A stretch of 64,000 nt of DNA. Source: Prorocentrum cordatum (Eukaryota; Sar; Dinophyceae; Prorocentrales; Prorocentraceae). Position numbers and translations under genes: made by a program. Positions 42,139-54,289 of this stretch are shown here, piece after piece. The notes beneath the pieces are model-generated. The model was not told the DNA's origin and made no database searches. It saw only the letters and a list, made by a program, of their open reading frames with translations. The stretch covers positions 151,559-215,558 of the forward strand of contig CAUYUJ010017851.1 in the NCBI GenBank assembly GCA_963575745.1. The letters are read 5' to 3'. The first letter of the stretch is position 1. Every line of letters begins with the position of its first letter.

Positions 42139-43576
42139 TTCTTGCACGGATTTCCTGGAATTTGGCAGGATGTCTCGAGCGAAATGCACGACCACCTAGC
42201 ACGGACCATGCCCAGCACGACCACCACACCAGCACGACCAGGACCCCGGCACGGACCCCCAACCCAGCACGACCCCACCCAGCACGACAAACCCAGCACG
42301 ACACACCCCAGCACGATCACACCCCAGCACGACCCCACCCCAGCAAGACCACACCCCAGCACGACCGCACCCCAGCACGACCTTACCACAGCACGACCAC
42401 ACCCCAGCACGACCACGCCCCAGCACGACCACGCCCCCGCACGACCACGCCCCAGCACGACCACGCCCCAGCACGACCACGCCCCAGCACGACCATCCCC
42501 CAGCACGACCACCCCCCTAGCACGACCACCCCCCAGCACGACCACCCCCCAGCACGACCACACCCCAGCACGACCACACCCCAACACGACCATACACCAG
42601 CACGACCACACCCCAGCACGACCACACCCCAGCACGAACTAACGCAACAGCACGACCCACCAGGCCCGCACGACCCACGCTCAGCACGGCCAACCCCAGC
42701 ACGACACACCCCAGCACGACCACAACCCCAGCACGACCCCACCCCAGCACGACCCCAACCCCAGCACAGCACGACCACACCCAGCACGACCGATCGATAA
42801 ATCAACAGGGTGCGGACCAACCCAGCACCGACAACACGCCAGCACGACCCCACCCAGCCAACGACCCAACCCCAGCCGACACGACCCAGCAGAAACACAC
42901 CCGCACGACCACAACCAGCACGACCACACCAGCACGAACCCCCCCCAAGCATCGACCCCACCATAGCACGACCATACCCCAGCACGACCACACCCCAGCA
43001 CGACCAGACCCCAGCACGACCCCACCCCAGCACGACCCCACCCCAGCACGACCATACCCCAGCACGACCAAACCCCAGCACGACCCGACCCCAGCACGAC
43101 CCTACCCCAGCAAGACCACACCCCAGCACGACCACACCCCAGCACGACCTCACCACAGCACGACCACACACCAGCACGACCACGCCCCAGCACGACCACG
43201 CCCCAGCACGACCACGCCCCAGCACGACCACCCCCCAGCACGACCACCCCCCCAGCACGACCACGCCCCAGCACGACTACCCCCCAGCACGACCACACCC
43301 CAGCACGACCACTCCCCAGCACGACCACACCGCCGTGGTTGAGTGGTTGCCTGTCGTCGTGGAATGTTTCGTGGGGTGTCTCGTGGAATGTTTCGCGGGG
43401 TGTCTCCTGGAATGTTTCGTGAGGTGTCTCGCGGTATGTTTCGTGAGGTGTCTCGTGGGATGTTTCGTGAGGTGTCTCGTGGGATGTTTCGTGAGGTGTT
43501 GCCCCGTTGGGTATCGTGAAAACGTGCCCATGCTCCACATGTCTATATCCCTTTCCGGGTTCGTGGGTCCATCATG
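42139..43576 (+). mobile_element. Composite module M6, 5'-truncated
   Basis: It begins within the last left-block segment (GATTTCCTGGAATTTGGCAG). The 16-bp array is about 42,190-43,331, with a badly eroded centre (42,640-42,960) and a CCGATCGATAAATCA block near 42,788. The 24-bp array is about 43,375-43,500. The right end carries the CCCCGTTGGGTATCGTG variant and ends CATCATG. Confidence 0.8.
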
Positions 43577-43692
43577 TTTGTACTATGTGTTTTGAACACT
43601 CGATCTTGATCCCCGTCCGAAGCCGAAGGTTTTTGAAGGATTTCGGCATGCGCGCGCGACGACGCGCGCGTGCGTACTGCGCGTCATTTTTT
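43577..43692 (+). repeat. Family D fragment
   Basis: CGATCTTGATCCCCGTCC and GAAGGATTTCGGCATGCGCG match 37,280-37,325, and the CGATCTTG start matches 915 and 4,518. Confidence 0.65.
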
Positions 43693-44759
43693 CCCGGAAA
43701 GGGCGTCGGTCCAGGGTTCTCTTTTAGTATGTAAACATAGTCCCCCGTGCCCAACTTGAAGGAGGCCGGCGAAATTATTTTGCGATAAATATCGAGGTCG
43801 AAGGAGGCCGGCGAAATTATTTTTGAGGATGTCTCGAGCGAGACGCTTGTTTTTCAGAATTTGTTGAGGATGTCTCGAGCGAGACACTGGTTTTGCAGAG
43901 TTGGGGATGTCTCGAGCGAAACGCTTGGTTTCAGAATTTGTTGAGGATGTCTCGAGCGACACGCTGGTTTTGCAGAGCCGACCGCGACACGGAAAAGCGC
44001 CCCTCGCGCAGGAATTCCAAGGATGTCTCGACTAATTCGTTTGTTTTTGTACGATTTCCTGGAATTTTGGCAGGATGTCTCGAGCGAAATGCACGACCCC
44101 ACCCTAGCACGACCATACCAGCACGACCACACCCCAGCACGACCAGACCCCAGCACGACCCCACCCAGCACGACCCCACCCCAGCACGACCATACCCCAG
44201 CACGACCACACCCCAGCACGACCCGACCCCAGCCACGACCTTACACCACAAATACACATGAAGAACGCCAGCACGACCTCACACCCCCAGCACGACACAC
44301 CCTAGCACGACCCACAGCACCCAGCACGACCACGCCCCAGCACGACCAACTCAGCAACACCACCCCCCCAGCACGACCACCCCCCAGCACGACCACCCGC
44401 CCACACGACCACCCCCCAGCACGACCACACCCCCAGCACGACCACTCCCCAGCACGACCACACCCAAGCACGACCACACCCCATCACGCCACACCCAGTC
44501 GCACCCGTGAATGGTTTTCGTTCGTGGCGTGTCTGGTTGAGTGGGTGCCTGTTCGTGGGGTGTCTCGTGGAATGTTTCACGGGTGTCTCGTGGAATGTTT
44601 CGTGAGGTGTCTCGTGGAATGTTTCGTGAGGTGTCTCGTGGGATGTTTCGCGGGGTGTCTCGTGGGATGTTTCGTGAGATGTCGCCCAGTTGGGTATCGT
44701 GAAAACGTGACCATGCTGCACATGTCTTTATCCCTTTCCGGGTTCGTGGGTCCATCATG
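43693..44759 (+). mobile_element. Composite module M7, short array
   Basis: The loop is GTCG, here followed by GTCC in place of GCCC (43,705-43,712). Left-block motifs carry substitutions (GCGAGACGC, GCGACACGC). The 16-bp array is only about 44,093-44,500 and is degraded near 44,230-44,300. The 24-bp array is about 44,555-44,680 and CATCATG ends at 44,759. Confidence 0.8.
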
Positions 44760-45007
44760 TTGCAAGGGAAGTCTGGAAACTTCTGATTTTTGATAAACGA
44801 GTGCGCGCGCATAGTGTTTGTTGCAGGGGGTGGCGGGGGCGGTCGATACCGGCTGGCCTGGGATGGTATGAGTTCGTAAAGGACAATGAGCGAAGGGTCA
44901 TGATCATACATGAAAGTCCAATCGTCACGCGTGGCGGATAACCCCGGGGGGGGGGTGATGGGGGTAGAATCCAATTTGCTTTAAGAGAGGAAGATATACA
45001 AAGGGTT
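44760..45007. other. Unique spacer
   Basis: I see no gene or repeat family; the spacer has a G run near 44,945. Confidence 0.4.
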
Positions 45008-45500
45008 AGTGGCTTCGGGGACGCAACCATCGCGTAATTTACCAGGGTTTATGTCTTCGGGGGCGCAGGCATTGCAGACTTTACCCGGGTGTATGGCCTC
45101 GGGGACGCGAATATCGCATAATTTAATTGGGGTCTATGGCCGCGAAGCCTCGAATATAGTGTAATGTGAAAGGGTTTGTTGCCGCGGGGACGCAAATACG
45201 GTGTCATTTACGTGGGTTTTTGGCCCTGGGGATGCGAAGACTGGTTAAGTTTCGAAAGTTCGTGATTCCGGGGGCCCGAATATTCCGTAATCTACATTGG
45301 TTCATGGTCTCGGGGGCGCGACTATGGTTTACTTAAATAAGTTTTCTGGCTTCGGGGACGCGCATATTGTGTTGTATAATTTTCAAGGAATTATGGCTTC
45401 GGGGACGCGACTACGCTGCAATTTCGAAGGTTTATGGCCTCGTCGACGCGAATATGGTGTAATTTACTAAGGATTGTGGCCTCGGGGACATGAATATCAT
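45008..45500 (+). repeat. About 43-bp degenerate tandem repeat
   Basis: GGCCTCGGGGACGCGAATAT followed by a GTAATTTAC-like word and GGG-TTATGG recurs about twelve times, with starts near 45,011, 45,053, 45,087, 45,349, 45,393, 45,437 and 45,478. Three related units are at 55,245-55,365. Confidence 0.85.
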
Positions 45501-45725
45501 GTATTCTGACGTTTCCCGTGCCCCCACAGGGATTCAGACAACACGATTTGGGCGTGGTGAAACAGCTGGTTTGGGATTCTCCCCCCCTTCGCGCGTTCAG
45601 TATCAATTAACAGTGAGGAAGCAGAAAGCAGGACTGTAACAGTGGAGACTGGAAAGTGCAACTGGAACAGGAGGCTGCAATCCTCACCCTCGCAGCCTGG
45701 TGGCCCCGCAGGGGGGCCCTCGACT
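45501..45725 (+). repeat. Tail element T, copy 1
   Basis: After the tandem repeat comes a CCCCCACAGGGATTC segment, then AGGAAGCAGAAAGCAGGACT, GTAACAGTGGAGACTGGAA, CAACTGGAACAGGAGGCTGC and GCAGCCTGGTGGCCCCGCAG. The same order is found at 55,013-55,130 and 55,480-55,590. Confidence 0.8.
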
Positions 45726-46740
45726 GTTGGACGCCCCCCTCTTGGCCGCCCCCCGATCTTCGGGGGGGCAGCATTCGGTGCCCTGCCGGCACCGGAGGGA
45801 ACTCCGGGGCGGCAGGCTGTCCTCGGGGAAGGGCTCAGAATTCTCTCGCGCCCCGCCGAGCAGGGCCGCGTCGTCGGACTGCTGAGCCCCGATCCTGCCC
45901 GGGCCCGCGCGGGGGCCGGGAACGTGGCGCGCACCGCCAGCGGGGGCGGCCCGAAGATGGTTGGGTGCCGAGGGGGGGGGGTCGAGATTGGTAGCCCCAT
46001 CCAGTGCGTCTGGGAGTGTCGGGCGCCATTCCCCAGGAGCCGGAGGCGCAGTGGAGAAACAAAAATAGACACAACGAATGCAACCCTGGCCCCTCGGACG
46101 CGTACCCATGTCCACCGCGCCTCGGATTTGGGCGTCCCTTCCCAGCGAGTCCAGGACGCAGTGGGCCCTGGCCCTGGCCCTGTCTTTCTCTGTGGGTGCG
46201 TCTCCTGGCACTCCGTCGGGCCGCGTACGTGCCCGGGTCGTTATTTGCGAGCCCCCCTCTCGGACTCTCCCTCAGTCAGTGGACGGGCCCTCGCAAAGTG
46301 TCGACATGGCCCATGGCCTTCCAGGGCCCTTGCATCCTGATCCTGCGTCCTTGCTCTACAGCTTGACTGCAGTCGGGGCGAGGAGCGTGGCCTTTGTGAG
46401 GCTTTGGACTCTTCCAAGGCAGGGGCCCTCGCAGAAGGGCCCAAGGGGGCTTAGAACAAGGCTTCTGAGAAGCAGGGCGGGCCTCCGAGGGCGCGCGTTC
46501 GTCGCGCTCCCTCGCGCACCGCGGCATGGGCCGGGGAGGCACCCTTCTCCGGGAGGGGCCGCGCGAGGGCGCCGCGGCGGCGGGAGGGTCACCGCGGGGC
46601 GCTTTGCGCGCAGTCGGGAGGTTTGGTGGCATGGCCGCCCTGGCCATGCTCGTTCTCCGCTGAATACTATGTGGTTCTATAGGCTTACGCCACATCCGCC
46701 GACCCCTCTATAAACTACCGCGCGTCCAGCACTGCATTCC
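45726..46740. other. GC-rich intergenic DNA
   Basis: No gene is recognised. Long frames on both strands (for example 45,642-46,340 plus and 46,276-46,695 minus) are Pro/Arg/Gly-rich and typical of GC-rich non-coding DNA. Confidence 0.4.
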
Positions 46741-46925
46741 ACGAGGCTTGTCCGATTCCTGGGAGGTTCTTTGGAGCGTTTGGGGGCTCTGTTCGGGCTC
46801 CTTGGGGGCTTCTTGGGGCGTCTTGGGGGCGTCTTGAGGCAACCTGGAAGCTACCTGGGGCCGAAGGCTGGAAATGTGGGTTCGGGTTCCCCCCCGTGGG
46901 CCTCCTTTTGGCGCCGCCCGGGGGC
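46741..46925. repeat. Short family K block
   Basis: GGGCTCCTTGGGGGCTTCTT, GGGGCGTCTTGGGGGCGTC and CTTGAGGC show the degenerate unit in the GGGCCTCTTGG orientation. Confidence 0.55.
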
Positions 46926-47388
46926 CCTCTGGGGCCGCCCTCGGGGATACTGTGTGACTCGCTCAGCAGTGGGCGTGAGTGTCCAAAACAGCATGTGGGC
47001 GATGCAGGAAAAGGGGGTCGTCGTCGCCGACATTCGCGCGTACGCTGCCCGCGCGAGGTCACGCGCCAGCGCCCTCGTCTCCAGTGCAGCGTGCCGTGCC
47101 GGCGGCCCGCGTAAGGCACCGCGCAAGGTCGCTCATTCTGCCATCTCTCGTGAGGGCGTTTTGGCTCCACAGGCTCGTGTGTGGGATGCGCCGGTCCCCA
47201 GGTCGGCAAGCCGCGCACCACAGGTCCCTCTTGCCGAATTGTTTGATCGCCTCGCTCATTCCGCCGGCCACGCGCTCCTCCACGCTCCCTCCCATTCCGC
47301 ACTCGGGGTACCCTGGTCCACTCACCGTCTACCCCTGTGCTCCTCCTGCAGCTGCTGCTGCCCCTCTCCCTCCTCTCTCCCTCTCTCC

Positions 47389-47473
<85 letters not shown>

Positions 47474-49255
47474 TACAGGGCCACTCCTGCGCGTGCAGTG
47501 GCTGGAGGCCGGCCAGGGGCGGTGGGGAGGTGCGTGCAGCGCTGCCCGCCCCCCTCCCCCCCCCAGGAGCGCGACCTCGGCCCGCGGCTCTCGCCGCTCC
47601 TCCGGGCCTCCCCGCCGGCCCCGGTCGGGGGGGGGGGGCGGGGAGTTGAGGCACGCGCAGAGAGGGGGATAGGAGGAGGGGGGAAGGCGTCTTAGCGTGG
47701 CACGCCTGCTTCTTAGAATCAGGCGATCGCAAACATGGATTCAGGGGGCGTGGGTTAGCGACGGGTCCCCTTTCCATGGGAAGCCGCGGATTCCCGCCGC
47801 CGAGCGAGGCGGCACCGGCCGCATGTTGGGGCGGGCATCTCCCCGGATCCGTGGATGTGGCGACCGCGCGCCAAATCCACGGATCGCCAATCCATGTTTG
47901 CGCGCCACCGGTGGGGGGAGGGGTGAAGGCATCTTAGAGGCACCCCTGCTTCTTAGAAGGGGCCGGCCTCTTCTAAAGGTGCCAGGTCGCCGCCCTCCAA
48001 GAAGCAGCCTCCTCCTCTTGGAATCCTTCCCCCTCCCCCTGGCCACCCTGTGCGCGCCGCCAAGGGAGGACAATGATGCAAACAAAAGGTGCCGACGCAG
48101 CGCGAGACCACGCGGACATCTCCCCAGACATGCTCGCGTCGCGTGACACACTGAGGGCGAAGTGTTCTGCCCGTGGGGGGCCCCCGCCGGGCCACGTGAC
48201 CGTCCAAAAACGATGCAGGATGAAAAACAGTCCCGGGGAAAGGCTCTGCACTTCCAGCGGCGTCGTAAGAACAAGTCAAGACATCGTATATGCGGGTCCG
48301 GCTGGGGTGCCCGAACCAGAGTCCCGAATCAGCAGGGCTGGGGGTGGTCAGGGTCAGCTACTGATTCTTGCCTCAGGAAGCCAAACCAGAGTTGCCCTGG
48401 GCCAAAGTTATCCCATATTATCGTTGTGTCCAACCACTCCCGAATCATCAGGGCTGGTTTGGTCAGGGGTAACTCCTGGTTCGCGCGTCGGGTGGCACAA
48501 CCAGCGTACCAGCGTAACCCTGGAGGGCGTCCAACCGAAAGGGGCAACAGCGGAGGAGAGCCGAGCGACGCGACACGACGACCATGACCAAGAAGTCGTT
48601 GATTTTTGTCGACGCCGATCCGCGAGGATGACCTTCGAATTAGCAATGACGAGGATTCTAAGCCTCCCAGATGGGGTCAGAGTAGATGGGATCAGAGGGT
48701 CGCGCCTTATCGCCGATGCGGTTTGATGTGGGGCCGATTTTCTTCACGCCGAAGTTGCCGAGGCATCGCGCGCCGATGCATTGCCGATGAGCCGGCGATG
48801 CATTGGCGCTGCGGCGCGGTCATCCGACCCCATCTGCTCCTCCGACCCCATCTACCCCGCAGGCAGCCCGCGTAAGCCACCGCGCAAGGTCGCTACGCCC
48901 TCTCGCGCAAGACCCGTGTTTGATCGTCGCTCCTCTGGGAGCCTCCTAATTCAGTCTGAGTCCTATGGCCCTCGCAGCGGGAGCGGTCGCCCGCAGTCCG
49001 CCAGCCCGAGCCCGCCGAGGCGGCGCTCGTGCCCAGACGACCCCCGCCCGGGCTGCAGCCATGCCAGCTTGTGGAGCTCCAGCCGTGGGGGCGAGGACCC
49101 CTCAGACCCAAAGTGGCCGTGGGGGGGAGGAACCAGCAATCCGACCCTCACGATCGGCGTTTGCTGAGCGGCCCTAGGCGTCTACTGTACGTGCAGCCCT
49201 GCCCTGTTCGATTCTCTCCCTGGTAGCGTTTTACCAGACGGCTTCGCTTGTCGGG
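46926..49255. other. Intergenic DNA with a TCG run and small repeats
   Basis: A GTC/TCG run fills about 47,390-47,474. GCAAACATGGATT (about 47,729) is inverted as AATCCATGTTTGC (about 47,889). CTGCTTCTTAGAA occurs at about 47,706 and 47,947. AGGGCTGG with CCCGAATCA-CAGGGCTGG is duplicated near 48,325 and 48,449. CACCGCGCAAGGTCGCT occurs at about 47,116 and 48,878. No gene is recognised; long frames are Ser/Arg/Pro-rich. Confidence 0.45.
48705..48830 (+). repeat. GATGCATCGGCG-type repeat, third copy
   Basis: TTATCGCCGATGCGGTTTGA, GGGCCGATTTTCTTCACGCC and GCCGATGCATTGCCGATG parallel the copies at 25.5 and 26.0 kb, with substitutions. Confidence 0.7.
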
Positions 49256-49383
49256 GTGCTCATTCTGAGAATGATTTCTCGGCTTTCCACGAAAGCGTCC
49301 CCCCTAGATGGAGGAGACGGTGGCGGCGGCGGCGGCGACCTCGTCCGTATCGGTGTGCTGGGCTCACTGGCGCGTCGGATGAC

Positions 49384-49385
49384 GC

Positions 49386-49431
<46 letters not shown>

Positions 49432-49532
49432 CCAGTGTCTCCCTGCTGTGTGAGCCTGGGCCAGTCCGCGCGCTTCCTCGATCCTTTCTACTCTGCGCCG
49501 CTCGCGTAGCCCCGACGCCCAGCAGTGTGCGT

Positions 49533-49614
<82 letters not shown>

Positions 49615-49922
49615 GGTGTGTGTGTGTGTTGTGTGTGGTGTGTGTGTGTGTGTGCGTGTGTGTGTGCGGTGCGTGTGTGTGTGTGGTGTGTGTGTGGTGT
49701 GCTGTGTGTGTGTGTGTGTGTGTCTGTGGTGTTTGTGTGTGTGTTGTGTGTGTGTGTACGTGCGTGCGTGCGTGCGTGCGTGCGTACCTGTCTGCCTGTG
49801 TGTGCGTGTGTGCGCGTGCACGCGCGCGTGTCTGTGTGCTGTGGTGTGTGTGTGAGTGTGTGTTGTGTTGTGGTGTGTTGTGTGTGCGTGGTGTGTGTGT
49901 GTGTGTGTGTGGCGTGTGCGTG

Positions 49923-49954
<32 letters not shown>

Positions 49955-49983
49955 TGTGTGTCTGTGTGTGTGTGTGTGTTTTT
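49384..49983 (+). repeat. GT / GTGC microsatellite, left part
   Basis: There are GT runs at about 49,388-49,425 and 49,525-49,985, with CGTGCGTG phases near 49,760-49,785 and 49,920-49,955. The tract ends in TTTTT and continues after the two modules at 52,749. Val/Cys frames here are artefacts. Confidence 0.95.
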
Positions 49984-51321
49984 CCCGGAAAGGGCTCGAG
50001 CCCAGGGTTCTCTTTTAGTAGTAAACCTGTCCCCCGGTGCCAACTTGAGGGAGGCCGGCGAATTTTTTCCCTGATAAATAACGAGGTCGAAGGAGGCCGG
50101 CGAATTAAAATTTGAGGATGTCTCGAGCGAAACGCTTGTTTTTGAAATCCCGATCGATAAATCACAGGGTGCGGGCCACTTTTTCGTGTGTTGAGGATGT
50201 CTCGAGCGAAACGCTTGCTCCGCAGAGTTTGCCGAGGATGTCTCGAGCGAAACGCTTGTTTTGCAGAGCCGACCGCGACGCGGAAAAGCGCCCCGCGCGA
50301 AGGAATTTCGATGATGTCTCGACTAATTCGTTTGTTTTTGTACGATTTCCTGGAATTTTGGCAGGATGTCTCGAGCGAAATGCACGACCCCACCCTAGCA
50401 CGACCATACCCCAGCACGACCACACCCCAGCACGACCAGACCCCAGCACGACCCCACCCCAGCACGACCCCACCCCAGCACGACCATACCCCAGCACGAC
50501 CACACCCCAGCACGACCCGACCCCAGCACGACCCTACCCCAGCATACCCCAGCACGACCACACCCCAGCACGACCCACCCAGCCGACCACCCCAGCACGA
50601 CCCTCCCCCACGACCCCACCCCAGCACGACACGCCACACACCACCCCAGCACGACCGCACCCCAGCACGACCGACCACAGCACGCCCCAGCACGACCACG
50701 GTCCAGCACGACCACGCCCCAGCACGAGCACGACACACCCCAGCACGACCACACCCCAGCACGACCACACCCCAGCACGACCACACCCCAGCACGACCCC
50801 ACCCCAGCACGACCCCACCCCAGACACCCTAGCAAGACCACACCCCAGCACGACCACACCCCAGCACGACCTCACCACAGCACGACCACACCCCAGCACG
50901 ACCACGCCCCAGCACGACCACGCCCCAGCACGACCACGCCCCAGCACAACCACCCCCCAGCACGACCACCCCCCCAGCACGACCACACCCCAGCACGACC
51001 ACCCCCCAGCACGACCACACCCCAGCACGACCACTCCCCAGCACGACCACACCGCCTGGTTGAGTGGTTGCCTGTCGTCGTGGAATGTTTCGTGGGGTGT
51101 CTCGTGGAATGTTTCGCGGGGTGTCTCCTGGAATGTTTCGTGAGGTGTCTCGCGGAATGTTTCGTGAGGTGTCTCGTGGGATGTTTCGTGAGGTGTCTCG
51201 TGGGATGTTTCGTGAAGTGTCTCGTGGGATGTTTCGTGAGGTGTTGCCCAGTTGGGTATCGTGAAAACGTGTCCATGCTCCACATGTCTATATCCCTTTC
51301 CGGGTTCGTGGGTCCATCATG
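49984..51321 (+). mobile_element. Composite module M8, inserted in GT tract
   Basis: The loop is TCGA (49,996-49,999). GATGTCTC-type motifs start near 50,117, 50,196, 50,237, 50,313 and 50,365. The 16-bp array is about 50,387-51,055. The 24-bp array is about 51,090-51,240. The right end CATCATG is at 51,315-51,321, followed by TT and the next CCCGGAAAGGG. Confidence 0.9.
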
Positions 51322-51323
51322 TT

Positions 51324-52748
51324 CCCGGAAAGGGCGTGGGCCCAGGGTTCTCTTTTAGTAGGTAAACCTGTCCCCCGGTGCCAACTTGAGGGAGGCCGGC
51401 GAATTTTTTCCCTGAAAAATAACGAGGTCGAAGGAGGCCGGCGAATTAAAATTTGAGGATGTCTCGAGCGAAACGCCGCCCGCGAATTAAAATTTGAGGA
51501 TGTCTCGAGCGAAACGCTTGTTTTTGAGCGCCCGCGAATTAAAATTTGAGGATGTCTCGAGCGAAACGCTTGTTTTTGAGCGCCCGCGAATTAAAATTTG
51601 AGGATGTCTCGAGCGAAACGCTTGTTTTTGAAATCCCGACTTCACCACACCCCAGCACGACCACACCCCAGCACGACCTCACCACAGCACGACCACACCC
51701 CAGCACGACCACGCCCCAGCACGACCACGCCCCAGCACGACCACGCCCCAGCACGACCTACCCCAGCCAAAGACCACACCCCAGCAAGACCACAACCCCT
51801 CAACGACCCTCACCACCACGACCACAACACCCCAGCACGACCACACCCCAGCACGACCTCACCACAGCACGACCACACCCCAGCACGACCACGCCCCAGC
51901 ACGACCACGCCCCAGCACGACCACCCCCCAGCACGACCACACCCCAGCACGACCACACCCCAGCACGACCACACCCCAGCACGACCACACCCAAGCAAGA
52001 CCACACCCCAGCACGACCACACCCCAGCACGACCACACCACAGCACGACCACACCCCAGCACGACCACGCCCCAGCACGACCACGCCCCAGCACGACCAC
52101 CCCCCAGCACGACCACACCCCAGCACGACCACACCCCAGCACGACCACACCCCAGCACGACCACACCCGAGCAAGACCACACCCCAGCACGACCACACCC
52201 CAGCACGACCTCACCACAGCACGACCCACCCCAGCACGACCACCCCCGCACGACCACACCCCAGCACGACCCCACCCCAGCACGACCCCCCCCCAGCAGA
52301 CCACCCCCAGCACGACCACGACCACCACAGCACGACCACACCCCAGCACGACCACGCCCCAGCACGACCACGCCCCAGCACGACCACGCCCCAGCACGAC
52401 CACCCCCCAGCACGACCACCCCCCCAGCACGACCACCCCCCAGCACGACCACCCCCCAGCACGACCACACCCCAGCACGACCACTCCCCAGCACGACCAC
52501 ACCGCCTTGGTTGAGTGGTTGCCTGTCGTCGTGGAATGTTTCGTGGGGTGTCTCGTGGAATGTTTCGCGGGGTGTCTCGTGGAATGTTTCGTGAGGTGTC
52601 TCGTGGAATGTTTCGTGAGGTGTCTCGTGGGCTGTTTCGTGAGGTGTCTCGTGGGATGTTTCGTGAGGTGTTGCCCAGTTGGGTATCATGAAAACGTGTC
52701 CATGCTCCACATGTCTATATCCCTTTCCGGGTTCGTGGGTCCATCATG
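51324..52748 (+). mobile_element. Composite module M9, tandem to M8
   Basis: The loop is GTGG (51,336-51,339). The left block is replaced by four short units of GAATTAAAATTTGAGGATG with CTCGAGCGAAACGC (51,448-51,630). The 16-bp array is about 51,650-52,502, with no CGATCGATAA block. The 24-bp array is about 52,540-52,665. CATCATG ends at 52,748 and is followed by TTTGTGTGTG. Confidence 0.9.
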
Positions 52749-52941
<193 letters not shown>

Positions 52942-53304
52942 TTTTCCGTACTCCTGGCTCCGCCGCGTTGTTGCGCGCGCGAGGCCGCGACGCCAAAAAT
53001 GCGTGGTTGTTTGTGTGTGCCCTAGTTATTTGTTGCTCTCTGTTTCCCCGGTCCTGGCTCCAGGTGTCCTCCTTTTTTGTACCTCCTTCTGTCGTGCTGC
53101 TCCTCCAGGACGTCAACCTGTGTGCGGGCACCATTTCTTATGTTGAGGAGGCCACTGCAAGCGCCGCCAGCACAACGCCTGTCGTCCCTGGCGCCCCCTC
53201 TCTCTGATTGTATCTCGCCTATATATCTGGGCACCCTCACCGCAGCCGTGCTGTCTGCCCTCCGGTGTCGCTGCCTCTATCCGTGACGTACACTTGCATC
53301 TTTC
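52942..53304. other. Unique DNA, no gene seen
   Basis: Mixed composition without repeats. It may be upstream sequence or intron of the possible gene at 53.3-53.96 kb, but no splice site can be defended. Confidence 0.35.
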
Positions 53305-53643
53305 ATGTGCACGGCCTCCAGCACGTTCTATCCTGCATCCGTCACGCGCCCGTCGGTCGGACTCCCCATCGGCACATGTCCGGTGGTAGCCGTTCTAGCG
53401 CGTCCCGCTATTGCCCTCGCTGATTTGAATCAACTGTTGACGAAGCGAATAAGTGTGAACCCTGAGATCCTACGTTGCGACAAGAACGCAGCATTTCGCA
53501 AACTCGCGACCGCAGCCCTGGGCCCTAGACCCAACCTGTCTGCGGCAGCTCTCGAGCTGGATCGATCTGTGCTGCCCCGGGGCCCGAAATCGGGGAGAGT
53601 TGCCCGGTGTGTGAAACATCGCCACGCCAGCATCTCAGGGTGA
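53305..53643 (+). CDS. Hypothetical 112-residue frame
   Basis: The frame opens with ATG. The N-terminal third is Pro/Thr/Val-rich. The middle (ALADLNQLLTKRISVNPEIL, FRKLATAALGPRPNLSAAAL) has the amphipathic look of real helices and lies outside any repeat family. I recognise no domain. It ends just before the PDZ-like frame at 53,644, so both could be parts of one gene with an intervening intron or frameshift. Evidence is composition only. Confidence 0.25.
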   Translation: MCTASSTFYPASVTRPSVGLPIGTCPVVAVLARPAIALADLNQLLTKRISVNPEILRCDKNAAFRKLATAALGPRPNLSAAALELDRSVLPRGPKSGRVARCVKHRHASISG

Positions 53644-53958
53644 GTGTCGGTGCCTGTGCATGTCTCATGTGTGTGCTTTCCCTCCGAGGTCGGCCGTGTG
53701 GCGGGCCGCTTCCGGGTGCGGCTGTGGCGGGCCTCCCGCAGCCAGCCCTTCGGCGTCGCCTTCGCCGATGGCGCCGCGCCCGGCCGCGCCGCCGTGGCGG
53801 AGGACGCGCCGCACCTGGGCCTGCGGGCTGGCGACGAGGCGATCGGCCGCGCCGCGCCGCCCGACACCGCCAGCGACGGCGCCGCCGCTGGCGACGCCGT
53901 CGACGACGCCGCCGTCGACGGCGTCTGCACGTCGAGTAAGCACTCGGCCTGCCGGTAG
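53644..53958 (+). CDS. Possible PDZ-like exon
   Basis: In this frame, RFRVRLWRASRSQPFGVAFA (about residues 22-41) followed by LGLRAGDEAIGRA (about 74-86) resembles the first strands, the GLGF-type binding loop and the G-D-I turn of a PDZ domain. The second half (Ala/Asp-rich, DTASDGAAAGDAVDDAAVDG) is low complexity. There is no ATG at the start; the exon may begin near 53,690 after the pyrimidine-rich TTTCCCTCCGAG. The domain call is tentative, because no profile search was possible and GC-rich DNA can mimic such short patterns. Confidence 0.28.
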   Translation: MSVPVHVSCVCFPSEVGRVAGRFRVRLWRASRSQPFGVAFADGAAPGRAAVAEDAPHLGLRAGDEAIGRAAPPDTASDGAAAGDAVDDAAVDGVCTSSKHSACR

Positions 53959-54289
53959 ATGCTCCACGGAATGTCCGGATCCTCCAATCTCCCAGGATCT
54001 CTTGGGCACCTTGTGTCGCACCCTCAAAGGTCGACATATGATTAAATCGGGCACATCCTTTACAGCAGGAGGAATATTCAATAGTTAAAACATCTCATGG
54101 ATTTCCTCTATTATTTTTGATTATCCGTAAGTGCTTCGCTCCCTGCCACTAACCCCCCCTCTCGGAGAATGCGCTATGCAAGAGCTATGTCATGAGGCCT
54201 GGGCGCTGTCGTGAAGCAGTATCGGAACTTCATGCGAGGCCGACTCGTAATGAGCAAAACCAATAGATGACCAGAGGGGTTACCACACC
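53959..54289. other. AT-richer spacer
   Basis: This stretch is lower in GC than its surroundings, with ATTATTTTTGATTAT near 54,109. No gene is seen. Confidence 0.4.

Noticed and set aside
47337-47672. Poly-Val / poly-Asp / poly-Ser proteins around the TCG run
   Set aside because: They are explained by the trinucleotide run at about 47,390-47,474.
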